Positions 36,134 to 48,837 of a stretch of 60,000 nucleotides of DNA are shown piece by piece. Numbering within the stretch: position 1 is the stretch's first letter; every line of letters starts with the position of its first letter. Source of the stretch: Owenia fusiformis. Taxonomy: Eukaryota > Annelida > Polychaeta > Sabellida > Oweniidae. Location: assembly GCA_903813345.2 (NCBI GenBank), contig CAIIXF020000008.1, forward strand, positions 22,430,822 to 22,490,821, in the 5' to 3' direction. The notes beneath the pieces were generated by a model that saw nothing but the letters and a program-made list of their open reading frames with translations, was not told the DNA's origin and did not search any database. The position numbers and the translations under genes were made by a program.

Positions 36134-38284
36134 TACCCCCTCTTCCCTTGAACCTCTAACCCCCTATTACTTGAACCTCTAACCCCCTATTACTTGAGTC
36201 CGAAGACATCTATGGAACTATGTGTTTCCCTGTTAGTTACTCATCTTGTATCAAGACCCCCTCATTGTTGCTCTAGTGTCAGAAAGACTAAAATGCAGTG
36301 GACATTGGCTCAGTGTAAGACTAGCAGTAGTTGCTTGTGATAGCAGAAGATAGTGAGAAAGATTGATGCCTTGAGGTTATCTCTATTGACACACTTAGTC
36401 TAACTTTGCAAAACACCTCCCTGGATTTATTAATTGAAAACATCTTTTGTTGGATTAATAATGTCAGGTATCTGGATTTATATAATCATCCAGGGAAATA
36501 GTTTGTTGTTTTCAATTCAATTTATTACCATCATATTTTGCTCTTATTAACCATATATTATATCTGTAATAGATCATTGACAAAGAGACTATATGCATGG
36601 GCTGCAAGTTTCCAGTTTATTTAATTCATATACCAGTATTTAAAATAGATACCTATTCTTCGTTTATCCTGCACCATATTTCTGAATTCCATATTTATTT
36701 ATAATCCTTATAAATCTAGACTGCTATTGATTGGCTCCCGTCTTAACAACAACACTGGTATAATCTGTGTTCATTCATAAAACTACAAGGCTGAAGCTTT
36801 TGTGAACAGGCACACTGTTTTGTGGTTGCTAATAATCGGCCAAACCAAGGTCATGTCAAGGGGCTGCCATTTTGTTGCATGTTTATTATAGAGCCACTGG
36901 TTCCTTTACAAAACAAAAGTTGATTTAGGGACATATTGAAACCCTGGATATTTTCTCACTAACATTTTCTTGGGAATTGTTTCATTTCGCATTTAAATTT
37001 ATTAGTTCCCACGACCATTTGGAATATAAGAGTGATTATGACACAGAGCCAAGAAATTCCCAGGGTTTGTACAAACTGACAGGTCCCTGTGTACCCTGGT
37101 TATACCACTGATTATATCTTCACTAAAGGTAAGCATATTTTCCTTGTTTATCATAGTTTGCAGGTGATTTTTTCCCTTGACAAATACAGTGAGTAATTAG
37201 TTTAATTTACCCGTGTAAATTAGGCAATTTTTGGCTGGCTATGAAGGGGTCTGTCTTGAAAGCCTAAGGTATGTAGTATTTTGCCGTGGAATGCAGTGCA
37301 GTACACAGTGTATTTGTGTTACTCTGCTTCGTTGATACAGCCAGAACACACAACATAGATAGCTTTATAGATTGCGTGGGTGGTACGCTGCAGCCATTTT
37401 TTCTAGCTAGGACTTTAGGATATTACCATACATACATTAATCCACTACTAACACACAAGATTGACTTTAAGAGTTGTTTTTGGATATTGTTGGATAACGT
37501 TGGATGGATCTTCGAGTGCCATTTGCTGCTCGTGTGTTGCAAGAACAAATAGCGAGTTCAGGTACTTTTATATTTCTTAAGTGTCAATGTTTCTATAGAA
37601 GATGACCTCTGAATGTCATATATAGACTGGGCTAACATAGTATCTTGTCTGATACTAATAGGTGTATTGCTTTGTCTAGAAAGGTCAAGTTTATATGATG
37701 AAATCATGAAAGGAATTTTCATGACGTTTATCATAGGTTGTTTATTGTGAAATATCCAGGGTCCCAAATACCAACATTTTTAGACAACAAGAGTCTAGTA
37801 TGATAACTCAAACTGGTACAGTCTGTCCCAAGAATTCATGTTGATTTGTTTAGGTGCAGCTTTTAGAGTTGTTTTCACATTTCGCTCTTTTCCTGTTTGT
37901 AATTGTCATGGTTGAGGCGCATTGTTTTATTTTATGGAGTATTGTTAATGTAAGGTGCTAGGACGGAAACATATTTGTGTTTATCTAGTAATTGTGTGAC
38001 ATACTTTACTTGAGGCCTAGAACTTTTCACTTTTCAAAGAATCTATTGATTGTATGATACACATGAGTTTATGACATAAGTACTATTTCCTGTTTTTTGT
38101 GTAACAATTCTTGAAAATGAATGAATATTCCAGTTAACTTGTTTTGATTAATTTATTTGTTTACTTGACATTAGTGCATGTTGAAGTAAATATGTACATG
38201 AGTAAGGAATATATTTTAGCTCAAATGTTGGTGATATTGATTTGAGTCTGTTAAGTTGTAATCATCCTGCATTTTCATATAATA
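36134..38284 (+). other. First intron, with a small tandem repeat
   Basis: A 23-bp unit (CTTGAACCTCTAACCCCCTA) occurs twice at 36148-36195. No exon is supported; the 88-codon ORF at 37286-37552 has Cys-rich but unremarkable sequence, and its splice signals do not join the gene's phases. Confidence 0.45.
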
Positions 38285-39973
38285 ACACGAGGGGAAAGAG
38301 TACCCGTGTATATACAACCTACCGCCGAGCAAGACACGCACATACCGCCGAGCAAATGTTTGATAATGTCATCTCGTAGGAAAATGGACAATAGAGGTAA
38401 TATAATGTCACTAACAATTCCTTTGGATGGTTAGAGTTGTTACTAAGATGTTCTAGCAGGCGCAATTGGCCTAGAATTATAGTTGAAATATATTTTTATG
38501 TCCAAATTAAGAGATAAGGTAAACGTATAATGGTTTTCGATTTGTTTTTCTCATTCATACTCGCTTTAATTGATAATGAGCCATACATAAGACATACTTG
38601 GGTCGGTAAATGGATTTGCATATGCATAATATATTAAGTGTCAAAATATTAGGTCAAAATAGCACTTTTGAACAGCAAAATCTTCACTTAAACTTTGTCC
38701 TAAAAGATCCGAGGTTATCGGACATCGGACCCGATGTGATCGACGAGTAATATTATAAAGATCCGAAAATATCTTGAGTAAAGGATCTCAGAATCTGAAC
38801 AATACTTGAGTAAAATCTGTTGAGATCCGATTATATCGTCGAGTTTATGACGTGCTGATGAAAAAATAATAAACATACAATCTGCATCATTCATGTGAAT
38901 CATTTTGTTGTGAACAATAAATGAAACTGAAAAAAATATGGCTATCACCAGTTACCACTGCACATCGAAACATTGTATTTCAGGTCCTCGGTACAAATGC
39001 TTCCACTGTAGTTATAAATCACACGAGATGGATGACTTTGTGGTCCACTTCAGTCAGCACCATCCATTACTGAGTATTAAAGTTAATGTGCCTGAGTTAA
39101 ATGGCAAAAATGGATTTACAATGTTTTTGACTATGGCATTGTATTATCAAAGAAAGATCACGGTAATTTTCGTTTCGAGGATATGAAGCTTGCGAAGCTT
39201 GGGATTCTTCAAGTTGTGTTCTTTGAGTAGAATGGCGCTTGCAATGCAGAATTAAATGTTTTTGGGTTGCACTCTTACCATAGACACATAGGAAATTATG
39301 GTGATTCAAGTGTAAGCATGAATTCAATGTTTTAAAGAACTTTGCCGGAAACAGACGTTGACGTATAGTGTTGCGGGAATTATATCATATTATATTATAT
39401 CCCGGTGCCAGGAGTATATGATAAATAAAAAGGAATATTTGTGATATCGTCATGATATTATATGCTCATTCGAAAGCTTACTCACTACCTCATCGGGTTC
39501 TACTCACGGTATAGTCGGAATAGCTCGGTGGTAGCTTCGGGTCCTATATAATCGTACTCGTGACATAATCGGGTCTTTCATTTTCAACTTTCACCGGTGA
39601 TTTCAATGATATGCAACGTATGGCAGTGAAATAAATATGATACATTTACACCTATTGTATCTTTGAATCGAATGAAGTAAAGACAGCTATGGTTGTTACT
39701 TATTCAAGATGTAAATCATCATTCAAATATTTAAAAGTTGAATTTAGCGATTGGATAGTAAACATTGCGCTAAGTACTCATTATTTTGCAAACATGAGTG
39801 CCTGGAACAATAACTTTATCAGTTACACACATTTCTGTGTTTTATCTGTTTCTCATATTGAGAAATCCAAGATATAAACAAAAGTTTATAACTCACCCCC
39901 TACATTTTCAGACATCTTCGGGTCTTTGCTCGGCGGTAGGTTGTATGTACACGGGTACTCTTTCCCCTCGTGT
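38285..39973. mobile_element. 1.7-kb TIR transposon of unassigned class carrying a zinc-finger ORF
   Basis: Terminal inverted repeats of about 50 bp run from ACACGAGGGGAAAGAGTACC at 38285 on the left and their inverse to GGTACTCTTTCCCCTCGTGT at 39973. The core CAACCTACCGCCGAGCAA is shared, with only one or two mismatches. AATA flanks both sides (38281-38284; 39974-39977), a possible 4-bp TSD. Subterminal regions hold repeated GATCCGA and ATCGGGTC motifs. The interior contains a short zinc-finger ORF (38938-39186). The near-perfect TIRs indicate a relatively young insertion. No DDE or tyrosine recombinase core is recognised. Confidence 0.8.
38938..39186 (+). CDS. Zinc-finger ORF fragment inside the 1.7-kb transposon
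   Basis: The 82-codon frame begins at an ATG and contains CFHCSYKSHEMDDFVVHFSQ followed by HH, which fits C-x2-C-x12-H-x3-H. It is preceded by HCTSKHCISGPRYK, giving extra Cys/His. A splice acceptor (GTATTTCAG) precedes 38984 and a donor-like ACG|GTAATT follows 39162, so the finger may be an exon of a larger, deleted transposon gene. It probably contributed DNA binding for a TE protein. It is not part of the host gene: the exon-like segment would be phase 1 in and phase 0 out, which cannot join the 51166 exon. Confidence 0.45.
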   Translation: MAITSYHCTSKHCISGPRYKCFHCSYKSHEMDDFVVHFSQHHPLLSIKVNVPELNGKNGFTMFLTMALYYQRKITVIFVSRI

Positions 39974-39977
39974 AATA

Positions 39978-40273
39978 AGGATCCAGGGCTGTCAACTTGG
40001 GACCACCTAATATGAGTGACTTCAAAATGTTGGACACCTAAGTCCAAATCTGAACACTTTTGTCCAAATTTTGAACACCTTTGGCCAACTTTTAAACACC
40101 TTTGGCCAAAGTTTGAGCACCTTTGTCAAACTATGATCACCTCAAATTTTTCGCGCTCGCTACGCTCCCGATATCATTTTCTGTCACGCAAAAAAAACTG
40201 GCGAGACTTCAAATTCTTCAGCAAATGCGTGACAAATACGCAAATTGCGGGACAGTTGACAGGCCTGAGGATC
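39978..40273. mobile_element. 284-bp MITE with CAGGCCTGTCAACT ends and 6-bp TSD
   Basis: The element 39984-40267 starts CAGGGCTGTCAACTTGGGAC and ends GACAGTTGACAGGCCTG. It is flanked by AGGATC at 39978-39983 and 40268-40273, an apparent 6-bp TSD. Inside, 40030-40140 is a tandem series of roughly 20-24-bp units such as TTTGGCCAACTTTTAAACAC. It abuts the 1.7-kb TIR transposon directly. Confidence 0.75.
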
Positions 40274-43125
40274 TTGCATATCTACCTGTAAATACTGAAT
40301 AGAATATATATGTACTTTTAATTTGAGTTAATTAACAGTATTTTTGTAATTAGGGGTGCCAGATGCATATGTTTGCATGTTTGTTTGGTTGTACTCTTTT
40401 CCTTTGCAAATTGATGAATGATTTAACAAACTATTTATTATCAGAAAACTAAAATAGCCTTTATTGCGCTGTTAGGTGTCTGGGGTATGTTTACCTACAC
40501 ATGAATACAAACACGTACATTGTCTGTTTATAAGCTGAACTTCCAACATTTCATTGATAATTTACTCTTAGAGTTCCCAATTTTCTCCTAAACTTTTATC
40601 ATCATTATCCTCATATATTTATGAAAATTCAAATGAGGATTTTGATGCCACAATTAAGTAGGCCAATATCATAATTTGTATCTTTTACTAAGTCGGACTC
40701 TGATATAGAGTGCTTCATTTGCTCATTTTAATCATTGGCAAAAAAACTCAGAATTGACTGTGAAAACATGCATATTATGATGTTTCTGCAAAAGAGGTTC
40801 ATTCTAATTTGAAAAAGCCTTCTCTATTATATTCTCCAAAGAAAGGCAATCAGATCCAGTATGAAAAAAGTCTGTCAATTGTTTATTATTTTTTTGCTAA
40901 TATGATTGTATATTATCTGTGTTAGGTATGTACCAGATATCATAAATGTAAGTTATATCAGAATAAAGTAGATAACCATTAGTAATATGTTGTGAAAGTT
41001 GGCAATTTTAGATGTATTACCTAATAGAAAAAGTTCATTGAGGACAAAAACCTAGTCAGAGTGTACACCTCTTTAATCAGCCTATATTGAGGTATATTTT
41101 ATTTCCTTGTTGCCCTTCAAAATATATTGCTTGAATAATTCTACAATTAAACTTTGTTTACCTGCTAATTTCACTTTGCATAACTATTTTTCACCTTGGT
41201 TGCAAAATTGTAGACTTGAAGGAAGTGGAAGGTAATTGTTTTCATCAAAATCTCATGTTTTACGAGTATAGTTACATGATATCAAGTTATACTTTCATGT
41301 TTCTGTAAGATTGGAAATTCTGAGGCTATAGATTGAACTTTTGAAGATGTTCTAAGTTCACCCTGGCTGCCCTCTGACAAAATCCACTCTTTGGTTGAAC
41401 GTAAATGTTCAAGAATGATTAAAAAATTCCTGATTTGGTTTAATCATACATTTAACAATTCAAATATATAATCTGTTTATTTATTTCCTTGCTTTTTCCT
41501 TGGCTTATTGAATCTTGGTATGACATTTTATAATTGTTGTATAATTTTAAATGAGGGGAGTCGAAAACAATTACCTTTCCTGATTAGAGAGGTCAGTCTA
41601 TCAGAATAGCACACAGTGCAACTTGATAGAAGAAGGAATGCCATATCCCATCATTAAGATATCTTGATCCATCAAGGTATTTCAAATGACTGAAGGAATA
41701 CACTGGTTTAACATTATGTCATTAAGATGATGTCACTTGGTATACCAAAAGCCTTTATATTTGGGATCAGCAGCAATGGTCTGTTGTTTGTAGTCAGTAT
41801 CTGTAACAAATTGTTACAGTTTTGTAACAAATAGCAGGGTGTGACAATTTGTCATGATAAAGCCTTGTTAGTTACACAGTTGATGTCATTGTTATATTTT
41901 GTCTTTCTTTAAATGTTTGTAAATTCTACATTGTTTGATAATACAAGGAATACTGTATATATCATTTTTGAAATAGATATGACAGAATTGCACTTTCGGA
42001 AAATCCATGTTTTTACTGTGAAATTGCCATATTTCTTTGATGATTATTTCTGGATAGGTATTTATCTGATGACATTGCTATATTGTAAGATAATCCAGTA
42101 AATGCTATGTAATAGGAGAGATTGTGGGTGTGAGGTAAAGCATTGACGTCATTCAATTCTACTCTAGGGGCCAGCATTCATATCATCAATATTTAACGAT
42201 GGATTACACCATAAAGCAAGCATTCATCCTCCTTCTATTGTCTTTATGGTGCCCCGTGAATTAGCGATGAAATGTCACGACCTGTGTTTGCGTCATGCTG
42301 AATAAAGCCAGAAGATTAGTATTTTATCTAGGTTATGTTACCCATATCTATGTTGTTTTTACTTTTGATGATCTTTTTTAGTTGAATGTGAATTAAAACA
42401 TGTATCCTTGAGGGATTTTACATACAAAGGTATTAAATGCAAATAATTCATCAAAATGGTATGTCTAAGTTAAGAGATTCTTTGAGGGAGGTCTGGATGA
42501 GATGTAGTCTGACTTGATGTGATGAAAGTATTTATTGGAGTATAAGTCAGTGCTAACTTTGTTTCATTGGTATCATCTCTGGAAACCTGGATGGGGGCCC
42601 CTGGGGGTATGCATTTTGCAATGAAAAGTAATAAGGCCACATAGCCATTTTGTCTCAGCAGATCAGTAACTGGGATAAAAAATTACTTACATTAGAATTT
42701 GTTCTTAACTTGAACATTTGACAAAATAAACAAACGAAAGTGAAAAAACTGATCTGAAAGACAAAACTGAAAGATATTCTACACAGTAAATGATAATTAA
42801 TAATACTTGATAAAATCAAATATCTGAAGTTCAATATCCTTTTAAATGGTTCAGTGGGAGGTTAACCAACTTAATTTAAAGGTGCAACAATCAGTGCAGA
42901 GGGGCCATTCAATGTTCATGTATATATTTAAGTTTGGATATTTCATCAAGACTATCATATATTTTTTTATTATCTCTCAAGAAACTCCCTGGATGAACAT
43001 TATTTCAGCTGATATTCCTCTTGAAACGTGGTGGATCTTAAAAATATATAAGTGGGACTCCCTTTATAGAAGCTTTGAACTGAATTTACACTTCTTAATG
43101 CTGAAATTGATAGTCTATCCATATA
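40274..43125 (+). other. First intron, mostly unremarkable
   Basis: AT-rich intron. At 41770-41870 a decayed fragment of the repeat seen at 58310-59060 is recognisable (TCAGTATCTGTAACAAATTG; GTGACAATTTGTCATGATAA). No exon is supported. Confidence 0.5.
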
Positions 43126-43457
43126 CACTGGCGGATCTGGGGGGGGGGCCCAGGGGCCCGGGCCCCCCCCCCCTTGGGTGGGCCCAGAAAAAAAAATTTG
43201 TGCCCAAAAAAAATTTTGAGCCAAAAAAGGCCTAAAGGCCCCAAAAAGTAGGCCTTTTTGGTCATAAATGGGCCTTCTAAGGCCTTATTTTTTAATTTTA
43301 GGCCAAATTTTGAAGAAAATGGGCCTCAAAATTTCAAAATTTGGGCCCACTTTTGGGTTTTAGGGGCCCAAAATTTTTTTCCGCGCAAGCGCGGACATTT
43401 TTTTCTCAGACCAGAAGTTTGGGCCCCCCCCCTTGTTGGTTCCCAGATCCGCCCCTG
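43126..43457. mobile_element. hAT-like MITE with GGCGGATC ends and G/C runs
   Basis: CACTGGCGGATCTGGG at 43126 and CCCAGATCCGCCCCTG ending 43457 form the TIR. Just inside are long G and C runs (43139-43172; 43424-43432), then AT- and AGGCC-rich sequence. CAxxGGCGGATC ends are typical of a widespread hAT-type MITE group. The flanking bases (ATATA on both sides) are consistent with, but do not prove, a TSD. The 129-codon ORF that crosses it is spurious. Confidence 0.65.
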
Positions 43458-46400
43458 ATATATTTTAAGAAAATAGGTATGTCTAAGAAGATGTTAAGCC
43501 AAATATTGACCTGATAGCTCAGAAAAAGTAAAAAATTTAGAATTTTTTCTCTACAGTTCTCGTTGCCCCTTTAAATACAAGAATCGTATATGTAAGTTTG
43601 ACTTCATATGGTTGATAGGTGAGATAAGCAAACCTGGCTGCATGCCAAATAAGTTGAATAAATTAAGTAAGAAATAAAAAACAAAATTGTGAAATAAATC
43701 AAAAACATTTTGATATTAGCATTTAATCGGAGTTAAAAGATAAGGTTTACTATTTCTAAGAATTTAATACAACATTTAAGTCATTAAAAATCTAAGATTT
43801 TAGTTTAATAAAGGGTATAGACAGGGTGTAGACAAACATTCTAGGTTACCTACCTACTGATAACACCTCTAGTTAAGGAAGTAAAACAAATACTCAAATT
43901 ATTATACTGTGCCTTTCACATTGATTCATAGTTGTTAAAATTCAAATCTATTTTTTCATACTATTTAATAAAGAATTAATTTTTTACAAGCTTTGCACAC
44001 TTATTATGTAGATTTAGATAAACTTCAGGGTGATTTGTGTTTGAAATGTGGTCTGAATGCATACAATACTCTCAATTTAGCATCTTCTTGAATTAATCTC
44101 TCACCGGGTCAAAAAGGTTTCAATTGGAATGTTGGAATTTAGTCTTTGCCCTAAAATAATCACTTTTCATGTGTACTTATTGAAAACCTTCAAGCTCTGT
44201 TATATCAAAGGTTGGATGACTTATAACGTTTATAAGTGCAAAGAATCAGGTTCATCCATTTTCATTCCTTATATATTAATGTTAGCTATTTTAACAAACA
44301 ACATTCAGCAATTTTTTCTGCTAATCCCTAACAAAAGCTTTATCTCCATGATGCAATAGGGTGAATAATTAACATATTTATGAAGTTATTCATCAACACA
44401 AAGGTGACCTTGGGTGTTGTATAAGTAGAAGACATAGATGCCCAGTAATCAATATATTATCACAGGCCTGCACCACTCAATGATTTCCCTGGATTACAGA
44501 GCACCCTGGATAATCCGCATCTTGCCAGCAAATAAACCAATGTCATGATCAGCAAATTTTAAAAATCAAAATAAAGAGGAATTAAGTAAAGTAATGAGGA
44601 ATGAAATAGATGCGGGTTAGGTTAAGACTTAATTATGTAGAAATGTAGATATGGGACATTTCATTCAACTTTTAGAGAGAAGTAGAGTGGAATGAGCTAG
44701 TCTGGCATGACATTTCAAGCGTAGCAAGAACAGATCTATTATAATATATATAACCATGGTGAGGTATGGAATAAGAAGTTGCAAATTCCTCACTCAACTT
44801 TATCCTTCAGAGAACTCTAGAGAGAGAATTGTTAGTTCTTCAAGAAAGAGCAAGTGGAATTCTCAGTGAGGCGTAGCAATCGCCTTGAAATAGCACACCA
44901 GCTGTAACTTAGAGGCGGGGTTGCTATGATCTAGCCACTAGCTAGCTACGTGCATATCTCACCTCAAATAACAAATTATTATGCACTCCATTATTGTATT
45001 GTCTTATTCTGTTAGAATGTTTTGGTGATCTAAAATTTGTGTTGTTTGCTGAACAAACATTGATATTATATTCTATATAATCTTTGTGTCACCCTGTATA
45101 TACTATACCATGAAAGTATTTATAACCTTTATTTAATTAGAGACAATTCTTTCATCCAGTCTTAACCAATTAAAATATGCACATGTATATAAGAATCATA
45201 TTTATTTTCGAAATAATTTTTTTCTTGTACCTGTTACCTCTCATGACATATACTCTCACATTGTACTATCAAATTTTGTTAATATCCTCTCTAAATGGTG
45301 ATTTCCCCAGCTTTTTTCAACAGGATGGTAATCCTGATTTTGTAAGTTTTGCTCAATATATGAATATTTCATCATTTGGAAGATCACTGATTGAATGCAT
45401 TTGTGTACATGTATTCATGACAAACATTTGTTAATGTAGGCATCTTTAAGAATATAGAATATGAAACTTTTAGAAAGTGACTTATATCTTCAATAACAAA
45501 GTTAATGATGGTTAATTAAACCTATTATTTATCCATACATGCTTCTACGGTAGAGCTCATATGCAATTGTGAATGGTATTAAAACAGAGTGATTGAGAAT
45601 CAATATAATCTACTGACATTCAAATACTCTTCATATATTTAATTGTCAACTGTGCCGCATTAATCCTTGAAAATAACAAGTTTGATTTATCTATTGTTTT
45701 CTGTTTCCTGTCCTATTCCTGTTGCATGTTTTAACATTCCTGGATTGCCCTAATTACTTCTTCATATCAATGAAGTCAGGTTTATATTGGGGAGGGGGGG
45801 GAATGGGGCTTGATAGTCTTGCAGTGTCAGGTTTCAAGATCTCCTTCTCACCTACCCAAAGTATTGTATCTTTGAGGTGAGGTATATTGGTCAAGGGGAT
45901 GATGTGATCTGATGACCTTGTACTTTTGCTCATGGTCTTGGTGAATCTCACATATGAAGAATTATATAACCACAGTGAGAAAGTATGAAAGGCATGTTTA
46001 TATTAACAATGGGATTAACAGATTATGAAGGATTATGATATGACCCCAAATTCATAGTTCCCTTTCAGATAGTTTGCTTTACCTGGCAATCATTTCATAA
46101 TGAAACTTTCATTAAAAGCTTTGACAGCTACTTTTGGGTCATTTAGATATTGATATTGTACAAGGCTCCGATAGTCAGGGTAAATTCATAGATTTCTTTT
46201 TGTGTTGTATCAGTTCCTTTAGATGAAAATTGTTTACGTTTATGAAACAGGAAGTAAAATTCAGTTTGATTAATAATTTCTTAAGTTCATATACAAGAAT
46301 ATCTGCGTATGAATATATTTTTAGCAACTACAATTACTACATGTATTTCATAATCTAAGATTGATATAAAAAGAATCAAGATTACTTAACAAAACATATT

Positions 46401-46495
46401 AAACTGTAACTATATAAATAAAATAAAAAATAAAAAATAATAATACAGTTTTGACAGGAAGGTCCAAAATCCTAATGTCACACTGTCATTTGATG
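43458..46495 (+). other. First intron, nothing recognised
   Basis: About 3 kb of AT-rich intron. Only short ORFs and a small G-run near 45790; no structured repeats or exons that I can support. Confidence 0.5.
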
Positions 46496-46619
46496 TACAG
46501 TGAAACCTGTATATTCAAACGCCTCTCACATCTGAACACCTCTTAGTGTGAACAGAATGTTATAATCTGAACACTTGCCTGGTCTGAAGGAATGTTCACA
46601 TTAGACAGGCTTTACTGTA
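46496..46619. mobile_element. 124-bp mariner-type MITE
   Basis: TACAGTGAAACCTGT at 46496 is matched in inverse by ACAGGCTTTACTGTA ending 46619. TA at both termini fits the Tc1/mariner group. The interior carries repeated CTGAACAC and TGTGAACA phrases. No coding capacity. Confidence 0.75.
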
Positions 46620-47317
46620 TTAACAAAATTATCAAAACAAGAGTCAGTAGTGAAAATAACAGAAAAAAGTGCATCCTGTAGCTATTAATGAAGCCCTTGA
46701 TCATTAACAACTTAGTAATTAAATGAAATATGAGAAGAAATTATTATTGTTATGCTCACTTTTGATTTCATTTATTAGTTCCGGTATTTGACTATATCGA
46801 GTCAATAAAATAAAAGATATATATATTTATCCCATACTTGGACGTGTTACAGGTTCATAAAGCAAGTTTGTAAAAACTTATATTTTCATCAGTGGGCAGA
46901 TATAGCTTTACATCCCGTTCCGAGCTTGCAGAAAAAAGTATATATGCCTGGTACGTCAGTAATGCCGTTTGCATATTGGTACATTTTTGTAACGTTTGCA
47001 GTAATAATTATTCATTATTACTGTAAACGACAATGGAGAAAAACGCAGACAATCGCGATTTGTTTGATGGTTTATAAAAGGGAAGTAGCATATGTATCCC
47101 TGTTTATAATCAAAGATTCATATTTTGAGAAAATAAATGTGGATGAGTATATGAAACAACAGGAAAATCCGGCCACGGCCAAGAAAACAAAACTGGACAT
47201 GAATATTCTAAAATGATTCCACGGTTGGTTGGAAATTTTCTAAACTTTGGCCAATTGAACAATGTTAACCAGATGACAAAGATTGGTATGGGATAAACAG
47301 ATCATCCTATAGTTGGT
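46620..47317 (+). other. Intron segment with an ORF of uncertain origin
   Basis: The frame 46926-47216 (96 codons, no ATG start) has a membrane-like start and ends MKQQENPATAKKTKLDMNIL. That tail faintly resembles the N-terminal helical region of Crypton-type tyrosine recombinases, which have a Thr-Lys-Lys-Thr then Asp pattern before a hydrophobic helix. The resemblance is weak. Near 47002-47026 there is a palindrome built on CAGTAATAAT. Confidence 0.25.
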
Positions 47318-47426
47318 TCAGGATATTGGGATTATCCCTTGGCCAATATGATATATCTACCCCCAGGACCTACGGCCATCAGGCAGATATACTATATTGG
47401 CCTTGGGGTAATCCCAATATCCTGAA
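47318..47426. mobile_element. Hairpin MITE
   Basis: TTCAGGATATTGGGATTA at 47318 is followed about 85 bp later by TAATCCCAATATCCTGAA. GGCCAATAT and ATATTGGCC pair further inside, so nearly the whole 109 bp folds into one hairpin. Weaker pairing (ATCATCCTA at 47300; TAGGATGAT at 47483) suggests the full element may span about 47297-47492. Confidence 0.7.
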
Positions 47427-48837
47427 TAATCATAATCTCTATATATAAGATGTATATACGTATATATTACTAACATAGTCCTAGGATGATTTCAATCCCC
47501 ATTGGCTAACTATACTGTCCTCTGTCTATTACTGATAACTGTTACATTTTTGATGCTTAATGGATCTTTATCGTCTCAAATGCAACTTGTTAGCCTTTCA
47601 AAGAACTTAGAATGTGAAATAAATGACAGTCTACAAAACAATATTTTTAATTTAAGGAATATGTTATCTCTTTTAAAGGGGTAACACAGTATAATCTTTA
47701 TATTAATTAAGCTTAACTGCTTGTACTCATTAACCTTATTGAAGATGGTAATTATCTATTAAAACATAGAGTTTATTCCTGCTTGCTAGAGAGGGGGTTA
47801 TGGTTGTCATTAATTTAGTAGAATATGTAAGAGATTTGAACCATTTCATTGAAATGTCTCATACATTCATGAATGAAGCTCATATCTTCCCCCTGTCATA
47901 ACATACATACATACACACCTGTATAGGGTGTCATGAGGGCTGAGCTATGTTTAGAGATAAAGGAAGACTCATTATAAGACTAGATTCTCTCATTAATCCT
48001 AACTGATGATTTTTATAATTTTCTCCTTGGTACATTGACCATAATCCCATTTAGCTTGGTAATTAGGACAGTATGCCTGGATTCATGGCCTGGAATGAAG
48101 TAGAGGAAATAGCCTGGCCTCTCAGCTCAATGAGGACTGGGAATAGGCATGTAGAATCTCAGAAGTCTGAAGGGCAAAAGTTCAGAATTTATATAAATGA
48201 CTTCTCAGTTTGAGGCACAGACCCTCAGACTCTATTCTACCTCACTGTATTACGTAACAACACTATTTTCTGGGAACTCTATAAAGATTGGTCTTAGTTA
48301 AGAAAATATTTGATAATTTGTCTTTTTTATTGCAATTTTGGGTGGTTGTTGGGCAGAAAGTATCCTGAAGAATGCCATGGGGAAAATTTGTAGAATTCTT
48401 GTTCTAAAAAAAATTTGACCTTCATACTTTAAATTCTTTCTTTATCTGAATGAATTATTGTGCATACCCAGTTGTATCTAACTCACGTATTTAACACATC
48501 AATTTTCTCCTAATATTTAACTTGGTCTGTTAATTATTAAAATCCTGATGCAGAACTCCATTAAATAGCAAGTATCTTTGATATATCATATTTCCCTTTG
48601 AAACAGCTAAAAAATATTTAAAGAATAATTCTCTACAAACAAGGGATAAGTGCAATAATTTATGGTGATACAACCCAAAGAATTGTGCATATTCTAGCCT
48701 ATTGTGGTACATATTTTGGTACATATTTAATTCGAGAAGTATTTTAGATTACTCGGAAACTGCTCAAGGTTGAATGGTTCTAATTATCTTTGTCTATAAT
48801 TCAAGTAAATTAGATTAAAAAAATGCACCATCATGCT
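47427..48837 (+). other. First intron, nothing recognised
   Basis: AT-rich intron with two short ORFs that lack family features; no exon supported. Confidence 0.5.

Noticed and set aside
37286-37552. 88-codon ORF in intron 1
   Set aside because: Cys-rich but no family features, no fitting splice phases and not linked to any other exon.
38984-39162. The transposon zinc-finger segment as an extra exon of the TRERF1/ZNF541-like gene
   Set aside because: Its acceptor is phase 1, compatible with either first exon, but the donor-like site leaves in phase 0 while exon 51166 needs phase 1. It also lies wholly inside a TIR transposon.
42846-43235. 129-codon ORF, one of the longest in the intron
   Set aside because: Its C-terminal part is translated G/C runs of the hAT-like MITE at 43126-43457, and the rest has no domain or composition signal.
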